Shown here in pieces: positions 17,971 through 26,446 of a DNA stretch of 64,000 bases (its first letter is position 1; each line of letters opens with the position of its first letter). The notes under the pieces are model-generated. The model worked only from the letters and a program-made list of their open reading frames with translations, did no database searches and had not been told where the DNA came from. The DNA comes from Bacteroidota bacterium (lineage in GTDB: Bacteria > Bacteroidota > Bacteroidia > Bacteroidales > WCHB1-69). The translations under genes and the position numbers were made by a program. Where the stretch lies: NCBI GenBank assembly GCA_017860455.1, contig JAGDMF010000003.1, forward strand, positions 44,816 through 108,815. Direction: 5' to 3'.

Positions 17971-18936
17971 TTATTGTACTCTTAATTTTTGATCCAGTTG
18001 CAAATTGCTCCCATCCCCTTTCAATTTGTTCAATTTGATGATCGCTTCCGGAGTTGTATTGTAGATTCTGGCAATTTTAAATAAAGTATCACCGTTTTTA
18101 ACTACATGATACACAGCTGGATCAATTTGTCTCACCGGAATAGGCTGATCTAAAACAACAGGGTTGTGACATATTGAATCCTGAGCAATCACCGAAACAA
18201 ACATACAATCTTCCGGGCGAATTTCAATCAGATTATCAACGGGTCTTCTATTGATAAAATCTATCACTTTATTGGGATTAATTAATTCGTTGAATAGTCT
18301 GATTTCAAAATGGAGGATCGGTTCGGGTGTGTTTCCGCTCTTTCCGCAGGTTCCAATCAGATCACCGGCTTTTACCAGTTGTCCCGGAATCACCAAAATC
18401 TCACTCAGATGAGCAAAAACGGTTTCCAGTCCGTTATAATGCCGAATCACAATCACTTTTCCATAATCTCCATAGTATTTTGCCAATCTCACTACGCCAT
18501 CGAAGCAGGAAACAATTGGTGCTCCGTTCACAACACTAAAATCGATTCCGGCATGAAAAACCTTATTGATCAATCCATAATCGAGGAGAAGGTTTCCGGT
18601 GCAAGGGAAGGCGAATGGGTTGTTGTTATTTTCCACAAGCCTGATTTTCAGACTATTTTGGTAAAATGGTATCTCTAGCTGAGCAGAACGGATATGAATA
18701 GTATCCCAAAGTTTATTGTAAATATGGTAAGAAGGAATTTGAAAAAGTTCTTCGATTGTTTCAACTTCCGAAAAATCTATTTTTTCAAAATCGTAAATTT
18801 TATAGGTAAAAGTATCGGTAAGTGCTCTGTTTTGGGTTTGGTCATCAATATCAACCCAACTGTAGGGTGTTTGGCCATAAACGGTGAAACAGCCCCATAG
18901 CAGCATTAATGTGAGTAAACTACGCATTCTCATCAT
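17971..18936 (-). CDS. Exported M23 peptidase-like protein with C-terminal LysM
   Basis: 321 aa. The signal peptide (MMRMRSLLTLMLLWGCFTVYG) is followed by an M23/LytM domain (about residues 115-225) and a LysM peptidoglycan-binding domain at the C-terminus (YHVVKNGDTLFKIARIYN, then LNKLKGDGSNL). The zinc ligands HAGIDF are present and FAHLS supplies a catalytic His, but the usual HxH is ILH in PEPILHFE, so one active-site His is lost; it may be an activator rather than an enzyme. It overlaps the rfaE2 gene by 17 bases. A cell-wall role in the periplasm is expected. Confidence 0.87.
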   Translation of the reverse strand: MMRMRSLLTLMLLWGCFTVYGQTPYSWVDIDDQTQNRALTDTFTYKIYDFEKIDFSEVETIEELFQIPSYHIYNKLWDTIHIRSAQLEIPFYQNSLKIRLVENNNNPFAFPCTGNLLLDYGLINKVFHAGIDFSVVNGAPIVSCFDGVVRLAKYYGDYGKVIVIRHYNGLETVFAHLSEILVIPGQLVKAGDLIGTCGKSGNTPEPILHFEIRLFNELINPNKVIDFINRRPVDNLIEIRPEDCMFVSVIAQDSICHNPVVLDQPIPVRQIDPAVYHVVKNGDTLFKIARIYNTTPEAIIKLNKLKGDGSNLQLDQKLRVQ

Positions 18937-19429
18937 TCATTTTCTTTATTATATTCGACGATGAATAGCCTTCCACAAAAGGGATGGTGATCACTTGTCC
19001 CCCATGATTTTGCACCACATCTGCACCCACAATATCTTTTATTTGGTAATCGCCCCCTTTCACTAAAAAGTCAGGAACAATTTGAGCAATCAGGTTATAA
19101 GGAGTATCCTCTTCAAAAAGCACAACATAATCAACAAACTGCAGAGCCGCTAAAACCAAAGCTCTTGCATTTTCAGGATTGATAGGTCGATCTTCCCCTT
19201 TTAATCTTTTTACAGAATGATCCGAGTTTATTCCAATAATCAACAGATCTCCCAATGACTTCGCTTGTGCCAGATACTGAACATGACCCACATGTAAAAC
19301 ATCAAAACAGCCATTGGTAAACACCACTTTCTGAGCTGAAAAATGTTGTTTTTCCGACAGTAACGTTTCTAAAGAAACAATTTTATCCTGAAAATTCAAT
19401 GGGTTCATTTTATGTTGATTTAACATCAT
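18920..19429 (-). CDS. rfaE2: D-glycero-beta-D-manno-heptose 1-phosphate adenylyltransferase-like (HldE C-domain)
   Basis: 169 aa, a stand-alone cytidylyltransferase-fold protein with the signature TNGCFDVLHVGHVQYL (the HxGH motif around residues 46-49) and the ISSTxxI-like SSNIIKK near the C-terminus. It transfers AMP to a sugar phosphate, most often heptose-1-phosphate for LPS core synthesis. It is the correct length for the separate C-terminal half of HldE. It overlaps the upstream flippase-like gene by 20 bases and the downstream M23 gene by 17, so it is translationally coupled. An alternative in-frame start at Met8 is possible. Confidence 0.9.
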   Translation of the reverse strand: MMLNQHKMNPLNFQDKIVSLETLLSEKQHFSAQKVVFTNGCFDVLHVGHVQYLAQAKSLGDLLIIGINSDHSVKRLKGEDRPINPENARALVLAALQFVDYVVLFEEDTPYNLIAQIVPDFLVKGGDYQIKDIVGADVVQNHGGQVITIPFVEGYSSSNIIKKMNDENA

Positions 19430-20462
19430 TATTTTTATTCAAAAAGGCAGCCAGAATCAAGGAAGCAAATCCTAAAACCAAAACCATCACAGTTTGCGCG
19501 CTCCATCCAATCCAGGCAGCAGCCAATCCCTGCGTATAATTAACGCCATACAGTACAAAGATCTCTGCAACTATCAATGGATAAGCTCCTAACCCACCCT
19601 GAGCAATCATAAAGCCGATGGTTCCAATGGTCAAAATGGTCAAAGCCGACAAAGCCCCTAAATCATTTAGAAAATCGAAAGCAAAAAGCATCAGATAGCC
19701 ACCCATAAAAAAGGCGGTCCAGATACAAAGGGTATAGAATAGGAACAAGTAAGGTTTTTGTAAATCTTTTATGGAAATCAATCCTTGCCAAACCCCTTTA
19801 ATCAGATGACCAATTTTAGCAAAAAACCGGTTTTTCATCCAGTGTTTTCGGGTAAAATAGAGGGCTAATGTGATGATTACCAAAACAAAACCTAATACAA
19901 TCAACGTATAATTGTGCATTAGGGAAGAAAACTTATTTGATAGCCAATCACCAAGAGTGATCACGCCATCACTGTTTTTCACAATGACCAGTTCAGACAA
20001 TAACGAAGAATTCAGTGCAATGGTTATCACTAAAAGCACGATCCAGATCACCATATCAATAACTCTTTCTGTCACAATGGTTCCCAATGATTTTTGAAAA
20101 GGCACTTTATCGTACCTTTGTAAAAAGGTGCAGCGCAACACTTCTCCCAGACGAGGAAAAGCCAGATTAGCCAGATAGCCCACCATCACCGCATAGAAAG
20201 AGGTGCTTTTTCGAATCGTATAGCCCAACGGTTTGATCATCATCACACTGCGTAAACCTCTGCAGTAGTGACCCAGTCCCATAACCAGGATAGACAAAGA
20301 GATAAACAACATCGGACGAAGAGACAAAGCACTTTTCGAACTCTCTTTAAGCATTTTAATATCTTCAGGAGAGAGATCCTTCATGGAAAACCAAATAAAG
20401 AAAACACCCAATCCGAGGAAGAGAACCAATTGCAGTAGTTTAGAAATCACGTTTTTTTTCAT
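19410..20462 (-). CDS. LPG-synthase-TM/UPF0104 family integral membrane protein
   Basis: 350 aa with about eight membrane helices. The segments GLRSVMMIKPLGY, YLANLAFPRLGEVLRC and MIAQGGLGAYPLIVAE are typical of the lysylphosphatidylglycerol synthetase TM-region (UPF0104/AglD) family, proposed to flip or translocate lipids and lipid-linked sugars. It has no C-terminal aminoacyl-transfer domain, so lysyl-PG synthesis itself is not expected. It lies 12 bases after the kinase-like gene and overlaps rfaE2 by 20 bases. An envelope-lipid function is inferred from family and neighbours. Confidence 0.85.
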   Translation of the reverse strand: MKKNVISKLLQLVLFLGLGVFFIWFSMKDLSPEDIKMLKESSKSALSLRPMLFISLSILVMGLGHYCRGLRSVMMIKPLGYTIRKSTSFYAVMVGYLANLAFPRLGEVLRCTFLQRYDKVPFQKSLGTIVTERVIDMVIWIVLLVITIALNSSLLSELVIVKNSDGVITLGDWLSNKFSSLMHNYTLIVLGFVLVIITLALYFTRKHWMKNRFFAKIGHLIKGVWQGLISIKDLQKPYLFLFYTLCIWTAFFMGGYLMLFAFDFLNDLGALSALTILTIGTIGFMIAQGGLGAYPLIVAEIFVLYGVNYTQGLAAAWIGWSAQTVMVLVLGFASLILAAFLNKNNDVKST

Positions 20463-20474
20463 AGATGGGTAAAT

Positions 20475-21035
20475 CTATTTGGTAAGATGTTCATGAATAA
20501 TTTTCTCCAGATTTTCGTAGAGTGTTGGAATATCTTGGTCATTACGGATCACAAAATGAGCCCGACGGATACACTCGCCCAAATTTTGTTTATTTGGATC
20601 TGTTGCGGTCATCTCTCTTTTTTCATTCTCCAGAAACGTCTCAAAGGTGATCTGATCTGTTTCAGAGTTTCTCAAAACGATCCGTTCGTAGCGAAGGTGC
20701 GGATCGGCATCCACAGCGAGAAGGAAAAAGTGATCATTTTTGCATAGGGAATCGATCTCACCCGGTGTTCTGATACTTTCGATTACGGCATTTCCGCCGG
20801 TTTGGATCGCTTCCATATAAAGTTGATCGGTAATGTATGAGGGAGAATTCTGGGCTCTTAATTCGTTAGCGAGAGCCACGTAAGTATCTCTATTCAAAGG
20901 CATTCCTCTTTTAGTAGCCTCTTCAATCAGAAATTGACGAACTGAGAAGTGTTTAAAGTTAAACTGATCCACTAAATAATCCACAATAGTACCTTTTCCG
21001 GCTCCGATTGTACCTGTAATACCAATAATCATCAT
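20475..21035 (-). CDS. P-loop nucleotide/dephospho-CoA kinase-like protein
   Basis: 186 aa. The Walker A motif is GTIGAGKGT (residues 8-16); the body has IESIRTPGEID and LAVDADPHLRYERI, resembling the archaeal-type dephospho-CoA/nucleotide kinase (AAA_18/CoaE-like) group. It likely phosphorylates a nucleotide or nucleotide-like cofactor in the cytoplasm. It is first in the eight-gene operon, with TTTG and TAATTTTG promoter elements upstream. The start ATG-ATG could be either methionine. The exact substrate is not determined; coaE is one candidate but the match is not diagnostic. Confidence 0.75.
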   Translation of the reverse strand: MMIIGITGTIGAGKGTIVDYLVDQFNFKHFSVRQFLIEEATKRGMPLNRDTYVALANELRAQNSPSYITDQLYMEAIQTGGNAVIESIRTPGEIDSLCKNDHFFLLAVDADPHLRYERIVLRNSETDQITFETFLENEKREMTATDPNKQNLGECIRRAHFVIRNDQDIPTLYENLEKIIHEHLTK

Positions 21036-21054
21036 ATCAAAATCTAATAAGTTG

Positions 21055-21082
21055 CAAAATTACATCAAATTCCTTTAACAAA
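21055..21082 (-). promoter_or_regulatory. Promoter of the eight-gene operon (TTTG-N16-TAATTTTG)
   Basis: The minus strand shows TTTG at 21079-21082 and TAATTTTG at 21055-21062, a good -7 match with slightly short spacing, ending 19 bases upstream of the kinase-like start. Confidence 0.6.
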
Positions 21083-21118
21083 CGAAAATGATTTTGAAAA
21101 TGTTGTGTGAAGTTCCGG

Positions 21119-21139
21119 GTTCGACGTTCGACGTTCGAC
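21119..21139. repeat. Three exact GTTCGAC heptamers
   Basis: GTTCGAC occurs three times back to back, followed by TCTGCGATCTCTGCGTGAA, a divergent version of the dispersed TCTCTGTGTG block described at 21603. It lies in the 200-base gap 21036-21235, which otherwise holds only the operon promoter. Confidence 0.8.
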
Positions 21140-21235
21140 GTATCTATTCGGGTTCTGCGATCTCTGCGTGAAGAATAGGAAAGAAAAAAATGAATTAATT
21201 CTTTAGTACAGTCTATACACTACCTTTGTAAACTC

Positions 21236-21574
21236 CTATTTTGAAGTAGCTTTGTTCTTAAATATTACAAAATTAATCATTACAGACTCATTTTTTGAAA
21301 TTGATTTTATATCATTTTTCTTTGATGGGAACAATTTATTATACCATTTAGATCTTTTGGGAACATAAAATTTAAGATCTTTAATATTTAATCTGATTTG
21401 ATCTTTTAATTCATTTACTAACTCTTTTTCAATTGTTGATGGCATATAACCCCCAACAAATAGTTGTTCATCATATTTCAAATCAACAATTACGTTATTA
21501 CATTTGTAAATACGAATAATATTAATTGAATTGTTTTTCTTTTTCCATCATCCGATTTCAATTTTTTCTTCCAT
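21236..21574 (-). pseudogene. Small hypothetical gene with an in-frame UGA after codon 8
   Basis: The frame from ATG at 21574 reads MEEKIEIG, a TGA (21548-21550), then continues open for about 100 codons to a stop at 21236 (WKKKNNSINIIRIYKCNN, VDLKYDEQLFVGGYMPS). The stretch after the stop codon is coherent protein-like sequence beginning well before the only alternative start, a TTG at 21481 (81 aa). A -7 box TATTTTTG sits 28 bases upstream of the ATG, inside a dispersed repeat. Most simply this is a nonsense-mutated gene; starting at TTG or UGA read-through are less likely alternatives. No family is recognised. Confidence 0.6.
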
Positions 21575-21602
21575 GTTGTTATCAAGTTGTTTTATGATTC
21601 CT

Positions 21603-21610
21603 CAAAAATA
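21603..21610 (-). promoter_or_regulatory. -7 box at the edge of dispersed repeat copy 1
   Basis: The minus strand reads GTTGTATTTTTGA, matching TAnnTTTG, 28 bases before the ATG at 21574. The same box is at the same edge of repeat copy 3 (25469-25476) and copy 4 (53856-53863, TATATTTG). Confidence 0.6.
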
Positions 21611-21813
21611 CAACTTTTTTAATAACTTAAGTTTTTTTGCTTTTTGATATTAACCACGAAGGGCAAAATGGTATTTTTCTCAGAGGACTCAGTGGAAAAA
21701 CACTTAGTGATCTCTGTGTGATAAATAATGAAAAATGAAAAATTTAGTATAGCGGATTTCGTTGAACGTCGAACTTCGAACGTTTAACGTCGAACGTTTA
21801 ACTTCGAACGTCG
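21603..21813. repeat. Dispersed composite repeat, copy 1, with GAACGTT heptamers
   Basis: Modules in order: an A/T-rich part beginning AAATACAACTTTTTTAATAA; ACCACGAAGG; CTCAGAGGACTCAGTGG; CACTTAGTGATCTCTGTGTG; two AATGAAA heptamers; TTTAGTATAGCGGATTTCGT; then seven heptamers in exact phase at 21764-21812 (GAACGTC, GAACTTC, GAACGTT, TAACGTC, GAACGTT, TAACTTC, GAACGTC). Copies 3 and 4 share most of these modules in the same order and orientation. Confidence 0.88.
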
Positions 21814-22014
21814 CGTTAGGTCGCAGGCCAGGTACCCCCAATAATTTAACATTTAACAAGTAACAGGTAACAGTTATTATCCGAGACTTTCTAATGTAAT
21901 AGAATTTTGGGTTTTGAGCACATGAGCACATTGAGCATCACGAGCACATGAGTACAGGCAGGAGACCGACGGCAGCAGGGTTTGGTCGTGGGTTGGTAGT
22001 TGCCGGAACGCCCA
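21809..22014. repeat. GC-rich element copy A with conserved ends, interior heptamers and octamers
   Basis: The left end (CGTCGCGTTAGG, then CGCAGGCCAGGTACCCC) and right end (GGAGACCGACGGC to GCCGGAACGCCCAAA) match the element at 54331-54497, but the interiors differ. The interior here holds phased heptamers ATTTAAC, ATTTAAC, AAGTAAC, AGGTAAC (about 21844-21871; the reverse complement family of the 32.1 kb tract) and GAGCACAT-type units of 8-9 bp (21916-21957). The rest of the 669-base gap to 22243 holds only the promoter of the next gene. Confidence 0.75.
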
Positions 22015-22132
22015 AAAGTTAATATTAAAAATTTCTTCTTTTTTTTAAGTATAAGATTGTTAAAAATAGTTAATAAATGGGTGTTTTTTGACAACAAGTG
22101 GTTGATTTTCAATACGAAAAAAAATATTTCTT

Positions 22133-22166
22133 TTTGTACAAAAAGTTTAATATTGTTTTATATTTG
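22133..22166 (+). promoter_or_regulatory. Promoter upstream of the large T9SS protein
   Basis: TTTG at 22133-22136 and TATATTTG at 22159-22166 are separated by 22 bases, a good -7 and loosely spaced -33. The leader to the ATG at 22244 is about 70 bases. Confidence 0.6.
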
Positions 22167-22243
22167 CTGTTCTAAACAGATGTTCGCAAGCATTAAAACA
22201 ACTTAATACAGAAAATTAAAAGTTTAACCTAAAAGATTTAGTT

Positions 22244-25063
22244 ATGAAAAAAACAGTATTACTTTTTGCACTCTTCTGCGTGCCATTTTTTCTTTTTTCT
22301 CAAGCGATATTATATCACATGGGACCTAGTTTTAACGGAGCAACTTCCGGGTCCAGAGCTCCAAACGGGACGTCAGCTCACACCTATTTCAGAGGTTCAA
22401 CCATTGCTTTAGCATCAGAACTTACTGCAGGTATTCCAAACAACACTTCCATCACAAAATTCGGTTTTATGTTCAATGTTGGGGCATCCAGTGCTGTTAC
22501 AGGAAACCTTAAAGTGTATATGTCAAATACTACATCTACAACTTATGCCAATGGTACAGATTGGGCTACTTTGTCAGGTGCAATGACCTTAGTTTACAAT
22601 GGTACTTATACCGTTCCACTTTCCACAACACCGGTTGCTTCTGATGTCACATTAACGACCCCTTTTACCTATACCGGTGCGGGAATTTATGTGGCTTATG
22701 AATGGACTAGTACAGGACCGTTTGCCAGTACAGCTGCTACCTATCAATGTAACAATAGTTTGGCAGGTGGTGTTGTCATGAATGCATCATCAACTGCACT
22801 TGGATCCACACTAAGTACAACATCTGCATTTCGTCCATGTTTAAGATTTGGCTATAACAACCCATTTACCAATGATGGTCTCGTTTTACAAGTTTATACC
22901 CTTGGTAAACTTCCCATTCCATTTGGAAATCCTCATGCTATTCAAGCCTATATTAAAAATCAGGGTTCTGATACCATTTTTAGTATTCCAGCAACTTTAA
23001 CTGTTACCGGAGCAAATAGTTTCACCAATATTAAAACTATAGATACTTTACTACCCGGTGAGCAAAAATTGGTAACTTATGATAACTTTAACCCAACAGT
23101 TAACGGAGCCAATACTGTAACTGTTTCTGTTCCCAGTGATCAAAACAATATCAATAATACATTATCAAAAAGTTTAGAAACCAATTTGAATACCTATAGT
23201 TACGCTCAAGGCACAACACCCTCCGGTGGTGTGGGATTCAACACTGCAACAGGTGATTTTGTGGCTAAATTTACAACAACAACTTCACAAGCCATGAATC
23301 AGGTGGATGTGAGATTTAGTAGTGGCGGACAACCTTTCCAAATTGGGATCTGGAGTGCTACAGCAGGAGGAACCCCTAATGCATTATTATATACCTCTCC
23401 AACGTATAATTCCACAGCGGGCGCTTACACTGTTTTAATTGATCCTCCAGTAACTATTCCTGCCGGTTCATTCTTTGTGGGAGTAAGACAAACCGGTACT
23501 ACTAATGTAAGTTTTGCCTATCAAACAGAGGAACCTATCAGACCCAATTGTTTCTTCTATACTTCACCAAGTGGCGGAACTACATGGACAGATTTCGCAC
23601 CTGCCAATGCATTCCGTTTTATGATTGAACCTAAATTTGCATTGGCTAATGATGTTAGTTTAACAACAGTAGCACCCCCTGCAACCAATATATTTGTGGC
23701 TGGTCAACCCATCAATATTATGGCAACAGTGATCAATTACGGATTAAATACACAATCAGTAGTACCAGTTGTTTATACTGTAAATGGCGGGGCACCTGTT
23801 GGACCCGTTATGATCATTGCTTCTCTTGGTCAAAATGATACCAGTTCCGTTTATTTCAATGGAACGAATGCATTCACTCCTACCAGTGGTGGCATTTATA
23901 CTGTTAAGGTTTTCACCAATTTAACCGGAGATCAAAATGTAGCCAATGATACAATAACCTTTGTGTACAACGTACTTCCTGCCCCTATAACTGTTTATCC
24001 TTATGTTCAGAATTTCGACAACCCTGTTGGCTGGAACACAACCGGATCATTATGGTTTTATGCCGGAGCCCATTCTCCAATCAATGCCACCGATCCCGAT
24101 TCCGCATTTGTAGCTAATTTCTATTCCGCCAATGCCGGCGTTACCGGATTGTTAAAGTCACCAATTTTTAATTTAACAGGACTTACCAATCCAAAATTAG
24201 ACTTCTATGTAGCATACAGAACTTATGCCCACGAAGATGACTCTTTACAAATATGGGTATCATTTGATATGGGTCAAACTTTTGCACCTGGTTCTCCATC
24301 TTTATATTCAAAATCATATACTACAAATCCATCCTTAAGTACATTAGATTCCAATATTGCCAGTTTCTTCCCAGAAGCAACTTCTGATTGGAGATTAGAA
24401 ACTGTTGATTTAACACAATTGATTGGCAATGCAAGTGTTATGTTTGGATTTAAAGGGATCAGTGCCAATGGAAACAATTGTTGGGTTGACCAGGTTAGAG
24501 TTTATGACAACGTAGCTCCAACTGTAACAACTGCAAGTGCCACTAATATAACTCCATACACTTTTACCATTGGTGGTGAAGTAATAACTGAAGGTGGTGC
24601 GGCTGTAACCCAAAGAGGTGTATGTTACAGCAATTCAGAAAATCCAACCATTGCAGATTCACATACTACTGATGGATCAGGAACAGGAACTTTTGTCAGT
24701 GATATCACCGGATTGACTCAAAATACGATCTATTATGTAAGAGCTTATGCCACCAATTCAATTGGTACAGCATACGGTCAACAAGTTACTGTAACTACTA
24801 TTATTGATGGTATTGATGAAACATCTGATCAAGTAGTTAAAGTGTATCAAATGGATCAAAACTTAATTATTGAAACTACCCAACCATTTGAAAAAGGAAC
24901 ATTCCAATTGTTTGATGTTAATGGAAAATTAGTAAAAGACGCTCTTGTAAATGAAGGACAAACAAAACTTACTATTAATGTAGGTGATTTAGTTAAAGGA
25001 TTTTATTTAATCAGTTTAACATCCGGGACAGAAATTAACGGGTTTAAGGTGATTTTGAAATAG
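22244..25063 (+). CDS. Large secreted adhesin-like protein with T9SS sorting domain
   Basis: 939 aa. A signal peptide (MKKTVLLFALFCVPFFLFSQ) is followed by repeated beta-rich segments, including PILxNQG/N-type CARDB-like stretches (HAIQAYIKNQGSDTIF; PINIMATVINYGLNTQS), a jelly-roll/cleaved-adhesin-like region about 590-760 (FDNPVGWNTTGSLWF, NCWVDQVRVYDN), a fibronectin-III-like domain about 765-855 (RGVCYSNSENPTIADSHT, YYVRAYATNSIGTAYG) and a C-terminal type IX sorting domain (FQLFDVNGKLVKDAL, VKGFYLISLTSG). It should be exported by Sec, cross the outer membrane by T9SS and remain at or leave the surface. No catalytic motif is seen. Strong promoter and terminator indicate a single-gene unit. 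Confidence 0.9.
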   Translation: MKKTVLLFALFCVPFFLFSQAILYHMGPSFNGATSGSRAPNGTSAHTYFRGSTIALASELTAGIPNNTSITKFGFMFNVGASSAVTGNLKVYMSNTTSTTYANGTDWATLSGAMTLVYNGTYTVPLSTTPVASDVTLTTPFTYTGAGIYVAYEWTSTGPFASTAATYQCNNSLAGGVVMNASSTALGSTLSTTSAFRPCLRFGYNNPFTNDGLVLQVYTLGKLPIPFGNPHAIQAYIKNQGSDTIFSIPATLTVTGANSFTNIKTIDTLLPGEQKLVTYDNFNPTVNGANTVTVSVPSDQNNINNTLSKSLETNLNTYSYAQGTTPSGGVGFNTATGDFVAKFTTTTSQAMNQVDVRFSSGGQPFQIGIWSATAGGTPNALLYTSPTYNSTAGAYTVLIDPPVTIPAGSFFVGVRQTGTTNVSFAYQTEEPIRPNCFFYTSPSGGTTWTDFAPANAFRFMIEPKFALANDVSLTTVAPPATNIFVAGQPINIMATVINYGLNTQSVVPVVYTVNGGAPVGPVMIIASLGQNDTSSVYFNGTNAFTPTSGGIYTVKVFTNLTGDQNVANDTITFVYNVLPAPITVYPYVQNFDNPVGWNTTGSLWFYAGAHSPINATDPDSAFVANFYSANAGVTGLLKSPIFNLTGLTNPKLDFYVAYRTYAHEDDSLQIWVSFDMGQTFAPGSPSLYSKSYTTNPSLSTLDSNIASFFPEATSDWRLETVDLTQLIGNASVMFGFKGISANGNNCWVDQVRVYDNVAPTVTTASATNITPYTFTIGGEVITEGGAAVTQRGVCYSNSENPTIADSHTTDGSGTGTFVSDITGLTQNTIYYVRAYATNSIGTAYGQQVTVTTIIDGIDETSDQVVKVYQMDQNLIIETTQPFEKGTFQLFDVNGKLVKDALVNEGQTKLTINVGDLVKGFYLISLTSGTEINGFKVILK

Positions 25064-25084
25064 GTCTTTGGTTTATTAATTGTG

Positions 25085-25118
25085 AAGCCCTTTGTGTGAA
25101 AATACAGAGGGCTTTTTT
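25085..25118 (+). terminator. Rho-independent terminator after the T9SS protein
   Basis: AAGCCCT and AGGGCTT pair across a loop of about 16 bases, and the 3' arm runs into TTTTTT. It starts 22 bases after the stop codon at 25063. Confidence 0.85.
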
Positions 25119-25142
25119 AATTGAAGAGTTTTAGATTTATTT

Positions 25143-25212
25143 AAACACGAAGGACACAATGATCATTTTCTCAGAGGACTCAGTGGAAAAACACTTAGTG
25201 ATCTCTGTGTTA
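25143..25212. repeat. Dispersed composite repeat, copy 2 (partial)
   Basis: Contains AACACGAAGGACACAATGAT, CTCAGAGGACTCAGTGG and CACTTAGTGATCTCTGTGT, nearly identical to copies 1, 3 and 4, but lacks the A/T-rich promoter-bearing module and the heptamers. Confidence 0.85.
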
Positions 25213-25225
25213 TAATAATTTTCAT

Positions 25226-25337
25226 CTCTTATTCCGAGAAAGTGTTGAAATGGTTTTTTGTATTAATCTCAATATTAAGTTATTACAAAAGTAATGATTT
25301 TTAAATCGAACACTTTCCACACTATTCCGGAATAAGA
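25226..25337. mobile_element. MITE-like inverted-repeat element, copy 1
   Basis: The left end TCTTATTCCGAGAAAGTGTT and the right end, whose reverse complement starts CTTATTCCGGAATAGTGTGG, form imperfect terminal inverted repeats about 110 bases apart with no ORF inside. A second copy with the same left end is at 63812-63923. Whether it moves is unknown; no transposase is visible in the window. Confidence 0.55.
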
Positions 25338-25417
25338 AGAAATAAAGAAATTAGCAAATTTGCAAATTGGTGAATTAGCAAATGAAAAATATAAACATTA
25401 AACATTCGAGCATATAA

Positions 25418-25463
25418 ACACTGTGAAACATCGTTTAACATTGTGTTACACTGTGTAACATTC
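25418..25463. repeat. CACTGTG palindromic repeat
   Basis: AACACTGTGAAACATCGTTT followed by AACATTGTGTTACACTGTGT: four alternating related words, the same family as at 5638 and 14757. It lies within the 672-base gap 25064-25735, just before repeat copy 3. Confidence 0.7.
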
Positions 25464-25468
25464 TCATT

Positions 25469-25696
25469 CAAAAATACAACTTTTTTAATAACTTAAGTTT
25501 TTTTACCTTTTTATTTAACCACGAAGGACACCATGATATTTTTCTCAGAGGACTCAGTGGGAAAACACTCAGTGATCTCTGTGTGAAAAAAATGAAAAAT
25601 GAAAAATGAAAAATGAAAAATTTAGTATAGCGGATTTCGTCGAACGTCGAACGTTGAACTTCGAACGTTTAACTTCGAACGTCATTCGAGCAATCG
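25469..25696. repeat. Dispersed composite repeat, copy 3, the fullest copy
   Basis: Carries the A/T-rich module with a minus-strand TATTTTTG (25469-25476), the CGAAGGACACCATGAT, CTCAGAGGACTCAGTGG and TCAGTGATCTCTGTGTG modules, four exact AATGAAA heptamers (25591-25618), TTTAGTATAGCGGATTTCGT, then six phased GAACGTY-family heptamers (25642-25683) and TTCGAGCAATCG. Its outward promoter faces no ORF here. Confidence 0.88.
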
Positions 25697-25706
25697 AAAA
25701 ATTCTC

Positions 25707-25714
25707 TATATTTG
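25707..25714 (+). promoter_or_regulatory. -7 box (TATATTTG) before the MBL-fold gene
   Basis: TATATTTGC lies 21 bases before the ATG at 25736 and matches TAnnTTTG. It abuts the end of repeat copy 3. Confidence 0.6.
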
Positions 25715-25735
25715 CATTCATAAATTCCGGATATC

Positions 25736-26440
25736 ATGAAAACATGGGTCACAAAAAATGGCGTTCAACTTATTCCCCTTTTGTACGGAAGAAGTAATGT
25801 TTTTTTAATTGTTTCAGGAAATGTGAACATCCTGGTAGATACCTCTATTTCGTTGTTACAAAAGTCACTTCTTCGAAAATTAAAGCAACTGAAGATCACA
25901 AAAATTGACTATCTGGTTCTGACTCATACCCATTTTGATCATGCCGGAAATGCACAACTTATTAAGGAAGAATTCCATTCAAAAATTATTGTTCATCAAT
26001 CGGAACGTGTTAATATTGAAACAGGTGCCAACAGAATACCGGTGGCAAAAAATCGTTTTTTAAATCATGTAATCAAAAGTAATAGTTCCCTATTTACTAA
26101 AGAAGCTGCCTATAAACCTTGTGATGCTGATATAACTTTTAATGAGGAGTTCAGATTTCCTGAATGTGATGTTAAAGGATATCTATTGCATACTCCAGGT
26201 CACTCATTAGGATCCATCAGTTTTATTCTGGATGACGAAATAGCTGTTGTGGGAGATGCTATGTTTGGCTTTTTCAAAAAATCAATTTTTCCACCTTTTG
26301 TGGAAGATATTCCTGAAATGGTGAAAAGCTGGGGTAAGCTTTTACAGTCCGGCGCAACCCTGTTTTTTTCAGGACATGGTAAGTATAAAACCAAAACTCA
26401 GGTTGAAAAAGATTACCAAATCTGGTCTCAAAAAATCTAA
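25736..26440 (+). CDS. Metallo-beta-lactamase-fold hydrolase
   Basis: 234 aa. The MBL signature is THTHFDH (H64, H66, D68, H69), with later metal-ligand regions HTPGHS, GDAMFG and SGHG, all intact, so a two-metal hydrolase is expected. No signal peptide is seen, so it is probably cytoplasmic. Members include glyoxalase II-like thioesterases and many uncharacterised hydrolases; the substrate cannot be read from sequence. It is followed 6 bases later by a fucosidase gene, so the two are probably cotranscribed from the promoter at 25707. Confidence 0.88.
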   Translation: MKTWVTKNGVQLIPLLYGRSNVFLIVSGNVNILVDTSISLLQKSLLRKLKQLKITKIDYLVLTHTHFDHAGNAQLIKEEFHSKIIVHQSERVNIETGANRIPVAKNRFLNHVIKSNSSLFTKEAAYKPCDADITFNEEFRFPECDVKGYLLHTPGHSLGSISFILDDEIAVVGDAMFGFFKKSIFPPFVEDIPEMVKSWGKLLQSGATLFFSGHGKYKTKTQVEKDYQIWSQKI

Positions 26441-26446
26441 ATAATT

